From positions 124,001 to 188,000 of the forward strand of contig PLRS01000071.1 in assembly GCA_003164035.1 (NCBI GenBank): a stretch of DNA of 64,000 nucleotides. Reading direction: 5' to 3'. A program made the position numbers and the translations under genes. This document shows positions 51,672 to 59,908 of this stretch, piece by piece. The DNA is from Bryobacterales bacterium. GTDB lineage: Bacteria; Acidobacteriota; Terriglobia; Bryobacterales; Bryobacteraceae. The notes under the pieces are model-generated. The model was not told the DNA's origin and did not search any database. It worked only from the letters and a program-made list of their open reading frames with translations. Each line of letters begins with the position of its first letter. Position 1 is the stretch's first letter.

Positions 51672-51772
51672 GCGGCTTGGTAAGCCGCGGCCGATTGTCA
51701 ATCGGCCCCGCTGCTGCGTTTACAGGGCCGGCAGGCGGCGGTAGACAACCGCCGCGCAGGATACCATCCTGC
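51672..51772. repeat. Multi-hairpin repeat, family C, copy 2
   Basis: Successive hairpins: GCGGCTTGGTAAGCCGC (51672-51688), GGCCGATTGTCAATCGGCC (51689-51707), GCGGCGGT-AGACA-ACCGCCGC (51735-51755) and CAGGAT-ACC-ATCCTG (51757-51771). They follow CTTTGTGGGG. This matches the layout of the 7445-7501 copy with different stem sequences. Together with family D it fills the 51527-51888 gap. Confidence 0.7.
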
Positions 51773-51782
51773 CCCGCAGCGC

Positions 51783-51847
51783 AGCATAGCCGCAACCAAG
51801 AGCGCCGGGAGGAGTCCCGGCGTGGCAGACTGAAGGGTCCGCTCCAC
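51783..51847. repeat. Dispersed repeat, family D, copy 2
   Basis: It matches the complement of 8725-8790 over its full length with few differences (shared AGAGCGCCGGGA, GCGTGGCAGACTG, GTCCGCTCCACG). It directly follows the family C array. Confidence 0.8.
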
Positions 51848-51888
51848 GAGGTTTGGCTGAGCGCTGACCGCTGATGGCTGACAGCTTT

Positions 51889-54618
51889 CTACTGAATGGC
51901 GATGGTGACGCCGGGGGGACTGGCGACTCCGTCGGAATCGAGGAAGACCGGGGCGGCACCGGCGGTCAGGATAGTCGGAATCTGGACAACGATCTGGACG
52001 ACACCCTGGGCGGCGGCGGAGACCGACTGCACGGCCGCGGTCAGGCCCTGGACGACGACTACAGGTGTGGACCCGGTGGCCAGGCCGGTGGCGAACAGAG
52101 TGACGGTGCTGCCGGCGGGGGCGGGGTTGGCGGCGCTGTTCAAAGAGCCGTTCTGGTTGAGGGCTTCGACTTGGCCGGAACCGGTGCCCGAGGCGGTGAA
52201 CAGGGCGGGCGCGGCCGGGGCTAGGGAGAGCACGGGCGAGGGCGATTCCACATCGCCATAGACAGCCGTAACAGTCACCGTGGAACCGCTCAAGCCGGCT
52301 GGCGCAATGGCCGAGAGCTGGCCGGAGGAAGCGTAAAGCATCTCGCCGGCAACGCCGTTGAACAAGAGGCTGGTGTTAGCCAGTTGGGGGACGCCGTTGG
52401 GCGCGGCCGCGAGAGTGCCGGGGCCGAGTCCGGAGCCGTAGACGACCACCACTTCACCGGGAGCCAGGGCGCCGGATTGGCCGCTGGCGCCGTTGACCAC
52501 GGCGGCGATCGACGGGGCGCCGGAGGCGGGCTCGATGGCGCGCACGGCGTTGTTGGCGGAATCGGCGATAAACAGGTCGCCTGAAGCATCGACCGCCAGA
52601 CCTTGAGGCAGATTGAGCGCGGCGGCGGCCGGGGAGGCACCGTCGCCGGAATAGCAGCAGACGCCGGTACCGGCGATGGTCGTCAATTGTCCGCCGGATG
52701 GGATCTCGTCGATCTGGTTATGGCCGGTGTCGGCTATGAACAGATCGCCAGAGGCATCCACAGCCACACCCTGAGGGGCGTTGAGCACGGAACCCGACCC
52801 GTTGCCGGCAATGGTAGAGATATTTCCCAACGGGGAGATGGCGCGCAGGCGGTTGTTGCCGGTGTCGGCGACGTAGATATTGCCGGCGGCATCCGTGGCG
52901 ACGGCGGCCGGCAGGTTGAGCCCGGCATTGGCGGCGGCGGCGCCGTCGCCGGAGAAACCCTGCTGGCCATTGCCGGCCACGGTGTGTATTTTGCCATCGG
53001 GAGTGATGCTGCGGATGCGCTGGTTGCCGGTATCGGCCACCAGGACATTGCCATGGACGTCGATAGCGACGCCCTGGGGCGCATGCACGGAGGCGAAGGC
53101 GCCCAGCCCGCCATCGCCGTAGAAGGCGGCGTTGCCGTTGCCCGCGCGGGTGAAAATCGTTCCGTCCACGGCGACCATGCGGATGCGGTTGTTGCCGGTG
53201 TCGGCGATGTAGAGGACCCCGCTGCCATCCACGGCAACGCCCATGGGGCTATTCAGTTGGCCGCTGGTAGCGGGACGGCCGTCACCGGAAATGCCTGCCA
53301 CGCCGGTGCCTGCGACGGTGGTGATCGTGCCGGCCGGTGAGATCTTCCGCACGCGATGATTCAGCGTGTCGGCGACGTAGAGGTTACCGGAGGAATCGAC
53401 GGCAACGCCCGCAGGGTTGTTCAATTGAGCTACCGCGGCGGCGGCTCCATCGCCGGAGTAGCTTTCGATGCCGTTGCCGGCGGCGGCTACCAGCAGACCG
53501 GCGGAATTGATTTCCCAGACGCGGAAATCGCCGGGCGCGAGACCGGAGCCGGTGCCGATGGAGCCTTCGGCGAAATAGAGGATGCCGGCGGCGTTCACGG
53601 CCAGGCCGGTGGGCCCGTTGAGCTGTTCGGAAGCGGCCAACTGCCCGATTTCGAGGGGTGCGCCATCGGCCGTTCCGGCGAGGGTATTGATGGTGCCTTT
53701 GACGACTTGGCGGATGCGGCCGTTGCCGTAGTCGGCTATGTAGACGTTGCCGGAGGGATCGACGGCCACATCGGTGGGCAGGACGACAGCGGCGTCGGTC
53801 GCCGGGCCGCCATCGCCGGTGGTGGTGGAAACGCCGGTGTTGTCCCAGATGGAGCCGTAGACGGCCGAAAGGCCGGTGCCGGCGACGGTGGAGACGACTC
53901 CCACGGGCGACACCATGCGGACGCGGTCGTTGACCGTATCGGCAATGTAAAGATTGCCGGAGGCATCGACAGCCACGCCTTCCGGTGAATTGAGGCTGGT
54001 GACGGTGGCCTGGACGCCATCGGCGGTGAAGCCGGGCACGCCATTGCCGGCCACGGTGGCGATGGTTCCATTGGCGGAGATCTTGCGCACGACGTTGTTG
54101 CCGGCATCGGCCACGTAGAGGTTGCCATTGGCATCGAGAGCGACGCCCAGCGGGCCGGTCAGTTGAGCCAATGCGGCCTGTCCTCCGTCGCCGCTATAGC
54201 CGGGGACACCGGTGCCGGCGTAGGTGGAAATGGCGCCGCTTGAGGAGATGCGGCGGACGACGGCGGCGTCGCGATCGGCGACGTAGACGTTGCCGGCGGG
54301 GTCGATGGCAATTCCGGCCGGAAATTCGAGTTGGGCGGCGGTAGCGGGACCGCCATCGCCCAGGTAGCCGGCGCGGCCGTTACCGGCGATGCGGGTGAGC
54401 GTACCGGAGGTATCGACCTTGAAGACGGAATGAAGGCCGCCGAAATAAAGATTGCCGGAGCCGTCGAGCGCCACCCGCGGCGGATCGCCGATGGATGCGG
54501 AGACGGCGGAAACAGGCGTAATCGGAGGGTTTCCCCCGGCCGCCGTCTCGATTACGTTCTGTGCCCCGAGCGAACCGACACCGACCAATACGACCAATCC
54601 CGGAAGAACCCTGTACAC
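51889..54618 (-). CDS. Exported NHL-repeat protein with Solibacter C-terminal domain
   Basis: A 909-residue secreted protein. Signal peptide about 1-19 (LPGLVVLVGVGSLGAQ). Residues about 40-690 are some 12 NHL blades, each of about 55 residues and following the pattern GVAVDASGNLYIADTxNNRVRKISPxGxIxTVAGxGxxGxSGDG, which suggests recent internal duplication. The last 210 residues are TIGR03437 (SIAAVVNGASGQSGALAPGEVVVVYGSGLGPG...LYASSGQLSAIAPAGLSG...VTLFATGLATG). NHL propellers usually bind partners or carbohydrate; no enzyme site is visible. It is a single-gene unit downstream of a 364-base gap. Confidence 0.9.
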   Translation of the reverse strand: MYRVLPGLVVLVGVGSLGAQNVIETAAGGNPPITPVSAVSASIGDPPRVALDGSGNLYFGGLHSVFKVDTSGTLTRIAGNGRAGYLGDGGPATAAQLEFPAGIAIDPAGNVYVADRDAAVVRRISSSGAISTYAGTGVPGYSGDGGQAALAQLTGPLGVALDANGNLYVADAGNNVVRKISANGTIATVAGNGVPGFTADGVQATVTSLNSPEGVAVDASGNLYIADTVNDRVRMVSPVGVVSTVAGTGLSAVYGSIWDNTGVSTTTGDGGPATDAAVVLPTDVAVDPSGNVYIADYGNGRIRQVVKGTINTLAGTADGAPLEIGQLAASEQLNGPTGLAVNAAGILYFAEGSIGTGSGLAPGDFRVWEINSAGLLVAAAGNGIESYSGDGAAAAVAQLNNPAGVAVDSSGNLYVADTLNHRVRKISPAGTITTVAGTGVAGISGDGRPATSGQLNSPMGVAVDGSGVLYIADTGNNRIRMVAVDGTIFTRAGNGNAAFYGDGGLGAFASVHAPQGVAIDVHGNVLVADTGNQRIRSITPDGKIHTVAGNGQQGFSGDGAAAANAGLNLPAAVATDAAGNIYVADTGNNRLRAISPLGNISTIAGNGSGSVLNAPQGVAVDASGDLFIADTGHNQIDEIPSGGQLTTIAGTGVCCYSGDGASPAAAALNLPQGLAVDASGDLFIADSANNAVRAIEPASGAPSIAAVVNGASGQSGALAPGEVVVVYGSGLGPGTLAAAPNGVPQLANTSLLFNGVAGEMLYASSGQLSAIAPAGLSGSTVTVTAVYGDVESPSPVLSLAPAAPALFTASGTGSGQVEALNQNGSLNSAANPAPAGSTVTLFATGLATGSTPVVVVQGLTAAVQSVSAAAQGVVQIVVQIPTILTAGAAPVFLDSDGVASPPGVTIAIQ

Positions 54619-54982
54619 GGTTCTCGATACCTCGACTTTCTCTTGGACGCGGAAAAGGGGGAGAGCGCGGCTGGCTCTACGGCTTTAGACCGCCGCGGAA
54701 CCGGACGTGTGCGCAGGGAGCGAGGAAATCCCTCCGCTCTTTCCGTATCTTGACAACACAAGCGACTTTTCTTGATTTATACCATTTTGCGAACCGCCGC
54801 GGCTGGTAAACTTCTCGGCCTCAAAGCGATCCCACTTGAATAGTGGCGGAAGCGAGGGGTTTCTTCTCGGGAGATTCTCGCGTGGGACAGCGTAACCCGG
54901 CTCAACCTGGATGGTGAAGCTGAGGAGGGCGCGTAGGCGACAATGCCTTTCGGTTCCTGCTATAAATCGTACGGGGAGGCGG
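54619..54982. other. Divergent intergenic region
   Basis: The gap separates two divergent exported-protein genes. No ORF has coding character. TATAAA at 54961-54966 is 16 bases before the plus-strand start at 54983 and may be its -10 element. An imperfect hairpin (CGAGGGGTTTCTTCTCGGGAG) lies at about 54853-54873. Confidence 0.45.
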
Positions 54983-56440
54983 ATGACGACATCCCGGCTT
55001 ACGGTTTGGTTAACTAGGCCAGCGGCGCGCCGGCGGACTTTTCGCCCGGCGATTGCGTGCTTCGTGCCGGTCATTTGGATGCTGTCGATTCCAGGATTGA
55101 CATGCGCCCAACCTGCCGCGGCCCAGGACGTGCCGCCCGTCGCCGGCGCTATTCAGGGTGCGGTGACGGACAGTTCCGGATCGGCGGTAGTGGCCGCGGT
55201 TGTCACATTGGAAGCTGGCGCGTCCGCCGGCCTGCGCACAACCATCACCGACGAAGCTGGATCTTTCCACTTTTCCGCCGTGCCGCCGGGAAGCTACGCC
55301 ATTACGATCAACGCCGGTGGGTTCGCGGTTTGGAAGGCGCCAACCGTTACGGTGGTTGCGGGACAGAATCGACCGTTGCCGCCCGCCGTACTGCAGGTGG
55401 CTTCCGCGTCCAGCAAGGTGGACGTCGGCCTCTCGCGGCACGAACTGGCGACCGAGCAAGTGAAGGCCGAGGAGCAGCAGCGTCTGTTAGGCATATTTCC
55501 GCACTTCTTCGTCGCCTATGAACCGAATCCGGCTCCGCTGACCGCGGCGCAGAAGTTTCAGCTTGGCTGGAAGACCATTATCGATCCGGTTCGGCTGTTG
55601 GGTACCGGGATCGCCGCCGGAATTCAGCAGAAGCGGAACACCTACCGCGAGTTCGGCCAGGGAACGGAAGGGTATGCCAAGCGGTTTGGGGCGCAATACG
55701 CCAACCGGGTGACCGACACCCTGATTGGCCACGTGCTAACCCAGTCGGTCTTTCATCAGGACCCACGCTACTTCTACAAGGGCACCGGCAGCGTCCGCTC
55801 GCGATTCCTCTATGCCATCGCGACCGCATTCGTTTGCAAGGGCGATAACGGACATTGGCAGGCCGATTATTCCGATGTCCTGGGCGGTCTGGCGTCCAGT
55901 GAGATCTCCACCCTTTACTATCCCGCCAGTTCGCGAACCGAACTGCGGCTCTTTCATAACGTCCTGGAGGGTTTCGGCGGCAGAGCGGCAGGCCATTTGG
56001 CCGAAGAGTTCGTGTTACGCAAGCTCACCACCCACGTGCCAAGCGCGGCGGCATCCACGTCCCTGCCGATTCTGCGCGAAGGAACGCCGGTATCGCTGAT
56101 TTCTGTCCAAGACTTGAGTTCGAAGACGGCGGCAAACGCGGGACCGATCGCCTTCGTGCTTGCCAGCGACCTTCAAGTGGGCGGCGTGGTCGTCGCCAAA
56201 GCCGGCTCCAGAGCGGAGGCCCAGGCAAGTTACGTCAGCGAGCCTGGAAACGATGGCAACGCGATGCGCGTACGACTCGAGCGCGTCCGCCTCAAGGTGG
56301 GCAACGCAGAGGTCCCCCTCAGAAGCACCACGCTACGTGCGGGCGATACCGCACTGGAATATCATCGCCTGGAAGACTCCGGCAGAATCGCCATCGTGCT
56401 GTACGTGGCGGCGAATACCCCACTCCCATCGGCACCGTGA
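54983..56440 (+). CDS. Exported carboxypeptidase-regulatory-like domain protein
   Basis: A 485-residue protein. After a long signal peptide (FRPAIACFVPVIWMLSIPGLTCAQ) comes a carboxypeptidase-regulatory domain (about 55-140: GAIQGAVTDSSGSAVVAAVVTLEAGASAGLRTTITDEAGSFHFSAVPPGSYAITI). Residues about 165-360 are an unnamed domain common in acidobacteria (LLGIFPHFFVAYEPNPAPLTAAQKFQLGWKTIIDP, HQDPRYFYKGTGSVRSRFLYAIATAFVCKGDNG). The C-terminal part is beta-rich. GGGGAGG lies just before ATG 54983. It is predicted at the cell surface or periplasm; function unknown. Confidence 0.82.
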   Translation: MTTSRLTVWLTRPAARRRTFRPAIACFVPVIWMLSIPGLTCAQPAAAQDVPPVAGAIQGAVTDSSGSAVVAAVVTLEAGASAGLRTTITDEAGSFHFSAVPPGSYAITINAGGFAVWKAPTVTVVAGQNRPLPPAVLQVASASSKVDVGLSRHELATEQVKAEEQQRLLGIFPHFFVAYEPNPAPLTAAQKFQLGWKTIIDPVRLLGTGIAAGIQQKRNTYREFGQGTEGYAKRFGAQYANRVTDTLIGHVLTQSVFHQDPRYFYKGTGSVRSRFLYAIATAFVCKGDNGHWQADYSDVLGGLASSEISTLYYPASSRTELRLFHNVLEGFGGRAAGHLAEEFVLRKLTTHVPSAAASTSLPILREGTPVSLISVQDLSSKTAANAGPIAFVLASDLQVGGVVVAKAGSRAEAQASYVSEPGNDGNAMRVRLERVRLKVGNAEVPLRSTTLRAGDTALEYHRLEDSGRIAIVLYVAANTPLPSAP

Positions 56441-56465
56441 GCCGGCTTCAGCAGCCTTCGCGGAG

Positions 56466-56471
56466 TATAAT
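56466..56471 (+). promoter_or_regulatory. -10 element of a leaderless gene
   Basis: TATAAT ends six bases before the GTG start at 56478, so transcription should begin at or next to the start codon. No ribosome site is present, consistent with leaderless translation. Confidence 0.6.
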
Positions 56472-56477
56472 TATCTT

Positions 56478-56699
56478 GTGCGAGTCAAGACATCGATCAC
56501 ACTTCCGGCGGACCTCCTGGAGCGGGTCGACCGGATAGACTCCAACCGGTCCGCCTTTCTCGAGCGGGCCGCGCTTGTCTATCTCGCTCGCCTGGAACAA
56601 TCTCATCGGGACCGCAGGGACATCGCGATTATCAACCGTCACGCCCGGCGTTTAAACCGCGAAGCTCTGGAGACCCTCGAATACCAGATGCTGCCGTGA
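56478..56699 (+). CDS. Ribbon-helix-helix (CopG-type) protein, solitary antitoxin-like
   Basis: A 73-residue DNA-binding protein: beta strand VKTSITLPADLLERVDRID, then helices NRSAFLERAALVYLARLEQ, the classic RHH layout. The C-terminal tail RRDIAIINRHARRLNREALETLEYQMLP is of the kind that wraps a MazF/PemK-type toxin, and in related loci the toxin gene follows directly. Here the stop is next to the end of an opposite-strand gene and no toxin gene is present. It is thus a solitary antitoxin or repressor. GTG start with a TATAAT just upstream. Confidence 0.85.
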   Translation: MRVKTSITLPADLLERVDRIDSNRSAFLERAALVYLARLEQSHRDRRDIAIINRHARRLNREALETLEYQMLP

Positions 56700-57671
56700 T
56701 CAGATCGTGACTGCGTTCTCCAGCGAGAAGGTCAGCACGGTTTCCGAGGGCACTTTCACCGCGGGACCTTTGGTGATCGCGGACACGCCGGTGCCGGCGG
56801 CGGCTCCGCTACCGGCGCCGATGGCGGCACCCTTGCCGCCGCCGGCGATGGCGCCGATGATGGCGCCGGCCACCGCTCCGCCGCCGGCCATGGTTCCGGT
56901 CTTGGTACCCTTCCCCGAGTCGCTTTGTTTGGAGATGGTCTGCGTGTTGACGTCCACCATTTTGCCATCCACCTTCACCGACCACAGCGACAGAGTGACG
57001 TCGGCCTTCCCGGTCAGCTTACCGGAATCGTGCGCATCCACCAGCTTGACCACGGCATCGGCGCCGCGGGGAACCAGCGTCATGCCGTTGTAGGTGAGCG
57101 GATCGGAGATGCTGGCGCGGAAGGTCTGTCCGACGGTAGCCTGGCTCGAATCCACGGCGTCGATCATGCGCACGGAGATGCTGGTGCCGGCGGGAAGCTC
57201 CACCGGAGCGCGCGGCGGCGCGGGACCGTTAGAGGGCGACGAGACGGAATTATCGTCGTCCGGGTGCAGGATGGTGGTATTGCGTTTGAGCGTGGGACGG
57301 TCGGGATCGTCGGAACCGGGTGAGGAAGACGGGTAAGAAGACGACGACGCCGTGTCCGCCCGGCGCAGCGTTGGCTGGCCGCTATCGCTAGGATAGGATT
57401 GGGGATAGGACTGAGGCTGGGCTCTCCGCAGGGTGGGCTGGTTGGGGTCGTTGGCCGGTGCGCTCGAGCCGTTGGCGGCGCCGCTGAACTCGATGCGGGC
57501 AACATCCGACACTTCGAGTGTCATGATCTGGTCGGCCACTTCGACCTTGACCTGGCGCGGCGAACCGCCCAGATAGGTGCCGTTGATAACTCGGCCGTTC
57601 TTGAGAGTGATGACGTCGGCGAAAGCGGTGGTCGCAAGGGCCAGACCCATCACCAGATATAGCAGGCGCAT
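56700..57671 (-). CDS. Exported glycine-zipper protein with LSM-like N-terminus
   Basis: A 323-residue protein. Signal peptide about 1-18. Residues 19-65 (DVITLKNGRVINGTYLGGSPRQVKVEVADQIMTLEVSDVARIEF) look like a small beta-barrel. A Ser/Pro linker follows with three PTLRR/PTLKR repeats (about 78-130). Next is a domain with PVELPAGTSISVRMIDAVDSSQATVGQTFRASISDP, typical of acidobacterial envelope proteins. The end is a glycine zipper (AGGGAVAGAIIGAIAGGGKGAAIGAGSGAAAGTG), which can insert in membranes. Function is unknown; an outer-membrane-associated role is likely. It is convergent with the RHH gene, with no spacing. Confidence 0.78.
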   Translation of the reverse strand: MRLLYLVMGLALATTAFADVITLKNGRVINGTYLGGSPRQVKVEVADQIMTLEVSDVARIEFSGAANGSSAPANDPNQPTLRRAQPQSYPQSYPSDSGQPTLRRADTASSSSYPSSSPGSDDPDRPTLKRNTTILHPDDDNSVSSPSNGPAPPRAPVELPAGTSISVRMIDAVDSSQATVGQTFRASISDPLTYNGMTLVPRGADAVVKLVDAHDSGKLTGKADVTLSLWSVKVDGKMVDVNTQTISKQSDSGKGTKTGTMAGGGAVAGAIIGAIAGGGKGAAIGAGSGAAAGTGVSAITKGPAVKVPSETVLTFSLENAVTI

Positions 57672-57724
57672 AATCTCCCCCGGAAATCTCTCCCATTGTA
57701 CGACGTGCCGCCCGGGCGTCCGGT

Positions 57725-58570
57725 TTACGGTAATGTTCTAGGCTGGCGGCCTCCGCCGACCAGTTTGCCGGCCACACGGCGCCCCCGGTCGAGCGCGCTA
57801 TGGTACAGCTCGCGGAACTGGCCCCGCGTCAACCCGCGGCCGCCGCTATAAAGCTTCTCCAGGCCCTTGCCAACTGCGTACGTGCCGGCATAGGCGATCG
57901 CTCCTTTGGGGATCAATCCACCACCAAAGGGGATCTTGCCGGCCAACTCGCGGGCGATGGCCCGCCAGCCGAATGCGCCGGCGGCAATCGACAGGATCTC
58001 GGCCTTCTGGTGCTGGAAGCCGACCTCGCCGCCGCTGGCGGCGGCGATTTGGAACGCCATGCGTACCTGGTTGACGGTCAGAAATGTCGTGTCCGAAGCC
58101 CACTCTCCGACTGCCCAGGGCAACTCGATCAGGTTGGGCAAAACGTCGGGCAGCGCGGTGGTAATGGCAAAGAGCGCGTTTTCCTTGGCCACGGCGTGAA
58201 CGATCCCATCCACCACGGCTTTACGGAACACCGGAAACCGGCGCGCCAAAGCCAGCTCGAACTCTTCGCGCTGGCTGAGAATCTCGACTACAGTAGCGGT
58301 GGGGTCGGGGTGAAGTCCGAACGCGCCGCGCGGAACGTCGATACCGGGTGCGCACAGGACCACTTCCACGTCGTCGGGAATCACCGGATCGGAAGCGCGG
58401 GACACGTTAGCGTCTCCCGGCCGGCACGCCAGGAAATCCTCCAATTGCGCATAGCCAAACCCGTCGGCCGCCACCAGGCCAATCCGCACCGGTATCCGCG
58501 CCCGGTGCAGCACCTCCTGCGGATTGAGGAGCGAAAACGCCGCGCGGGCCTGCTTGAGCATATCCAGCAT
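57725..58570 (-). CDS. DUF697-like membrane-associated protein
   Basis: A 281-residue protein. The first 120 residues are a partial nucleotide-binding-like alpha/beta region (RIGLVAADGFGYAQLEDFLA, DDVEVVLCAPGID). The C-terminal part (about 130-270) matches the DUF697/YcjF-type domain: RRFPVFRKAVVDGIVHAVAKENALFAITTALPDVLPNLIELPW, GGEVGFQHQKAEILSIAAGAFGWRAIARELAGKIPFGGGLIPKGAIAYAGTYAVGKGLEKLY. That domain is often fused to Era-type GTPases; here the GTPase part is missing or degenerate, with no P-loop. I chose ATG 58570; upstream codons look non-coding. Confidence 0.75.
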   Translation of the reverse strand: MLDMLKQARAAFSLLNPQEVLHRARIPVRIGLVAADGFGYAQLEDFLACRPGDANVSRASDPVIPDDVEVVLCAPGIDVPRGAFGLHPDPTATVVEILSQREEFELALARRFPVFRKAVVDGIVHAVAKENALFAITTALPDVLPNLIELPWAVGEWASDTTFLTVNQVRMAFQIAAASGGEVGFQHQKAEILSIAAGAFGWRAIARELAGKIPFGGGLIPKGAIAYAGTYAVGKGLEKLYSGGRGLTRGQFRELYHSALDRGRRVAGKLVGGGRQPRTLP

Positions 58571-58678
58571 AAGGACCTGTCGCCATTTTAGCGCCCATAC
58601 GGGCCGGGGCCGCGGGCTCCGGGAATTCGGCACCCGGGTTTGGGATCGATCCGGTATGGGAGCCGGCCGTTGGCTGGT

Positions 58679-59908
58679 TCAAATTCCGGTGCCAGTAAAG
58701 CCGGCGGCTTGCGCTCCGGCTCGGGCGGCAAACGGCTTGCGGCAAAGCGCTTCCAGGTTGCGAAGCGCGGTCCAGAATACCGGCGCCGGATCGTCGGCGG
58801 CAAGAATGCCGCGCTCGTCGACGCCGCGGTGAGAGCGGAACCATTCTCTCAGGCCCAGCCGGCCATCCAGGAAATAGCGCGCCGAACTGACCAGGTCGCA
58901 ATCTTCGATCAGCAGCTTGCGGCCATGGCACGGCGCGGCGGCGCGGATATCTTGCCCGGTCATGTCCAGATACATGGCGCGGACCACGTCGTTGCCGTTG
59001 CCGTCGACAAACAGGCGGAAGGTGGCGCCCACGCGCGGGTTCACGTCGAGGAGTCTGTAGGTGCCGTCGCGCCGGTCGAAGCGAAAATCCATATCCACCG
59101 GACCTCGATAGCCGATCCCCGAGAGGAAGCCGGCGGCCAGATCGCGCACGGCCGGGTTGTCGGCCAGCACACCTAAACTGGTAAGCCCGCAGTAGGCCGG
59201 ACATTGGCGCAGCTTGCGGCCGGTGAATCCGATCCGGCACCGGCCCGCGTTGTCGAAGTAGCCGTTGAACATCCAGTTGGCGTCTTCGCCGCCGGGGATG
59301 TATTGCTGCAACATGAGGTTCGATTCGCCGGGCCGAGACGCGGCATAGAGCGCGGCCAGTTGCTCGCGGGTCCGGACCAGGAACATCCTGCGCCCGCCGG
59401 CGGGAGCCAGACTGCGTCCGGTAACGCCCTTGAACAGCAACGGCAGGCGGATGGTTTCCAGTTGGGCCAGCGCTTCCGCCAGCGAACGCGGGAAGGTGGT
59501 GAGCGCGGTCGGAACGCTGGCGGCGGAGGCCAACGCCTGCATGCGGCGTTTATCGGTGAGTGCGTCGGCCTGCTCCGCCGTGGGACCGCAAAGCTGGAAG
59601 TGCCGCTCGAGCGCCGCGGCGTGGCGGGCGGCGAACAGCGCGGTCCCGTCGGAAGTGGGAATCAGTATCGCCCGGCGCCCGATGGCGCCCGCGACACCGG
59701 CCAGGAACCGTAGCGACTCGCTCGGCGAATGAGCTTCCAGGTCCCAACGGAAGCGGCCGCGGGAATAGCGGGAATGGAAAGCGGGAGCGGCGCGGTGCGC
59801 GTCCAGTTGGAAGACCGGCACGCCCAGCCGGCCCAGGGTTCGGGTGACCGCCAATCCTCCGGGACGCGAGCAGCGGACTACCAGGACCGGAGTCGAGCCA
59901 TCAAACAC
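58679..59908 (-). CDS. ATP-grasp ligase
   Basis: A 409-residue ATP-grasp enzyme, which forms a carboxylate-amine or similar bond through an acyl-phosphate. The pre-ATP-grasp domain starts PVLVVRCSRPGGLAVTRTLGRLGVPVFQLD. ATP-binding parts are DKRRMQALASAASVPTALTTFPRS, LPLLFKGVTGRSL and LMLQQYIPGGEDANWMFNGYFD. The Mg site is GPVDMDFRFDRRDGTYRLLDVNPRVG. GTG 59908 is the likely start; it overlaps the methyltransferase stop by eight bases, so the two are coupled. The layout resembles D-aspartate ligase or carbamoylphosphate-synthase-like proteins in surface-polymer loci. Substrate unknown. Confidence 0.85.
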   Translation of the reverse strand: MFDGSTPVLVVRCSRPGGLAVTRTLGRLGVPVFQLDAHRAAPAFHSRYSRGRFRWDLEAHSPSESLRFLAGVAGAIGRRAILIPTSDGTALFAARHAAALERHFQLCGPTAEQADALTDKRRMQALASAASVPTALTTFPRSLAEALAQLETIRLPLLFKGVTGRSLAPAGGRRMFLVRTREQLAALYAASRPGESNLMLQQYIPGGEDANWMFNGYFDNAGRCRIGFTGRKLRQCPAYCGLTSLGVLADNPAVRDLAAGFLSGIGYRGPVDMDFRFDRRDGTYRLLDVNPRVGATFRLFVDGNGNDVVRAMYLDMTGQDIRAAAPCHGRKLLIEDCDLVSSARYFLDGRLGLREWFRSHRGVDERGILAADDPAPVFWTALRNLEALCRKPFAARAGAQAAGFTGTGI

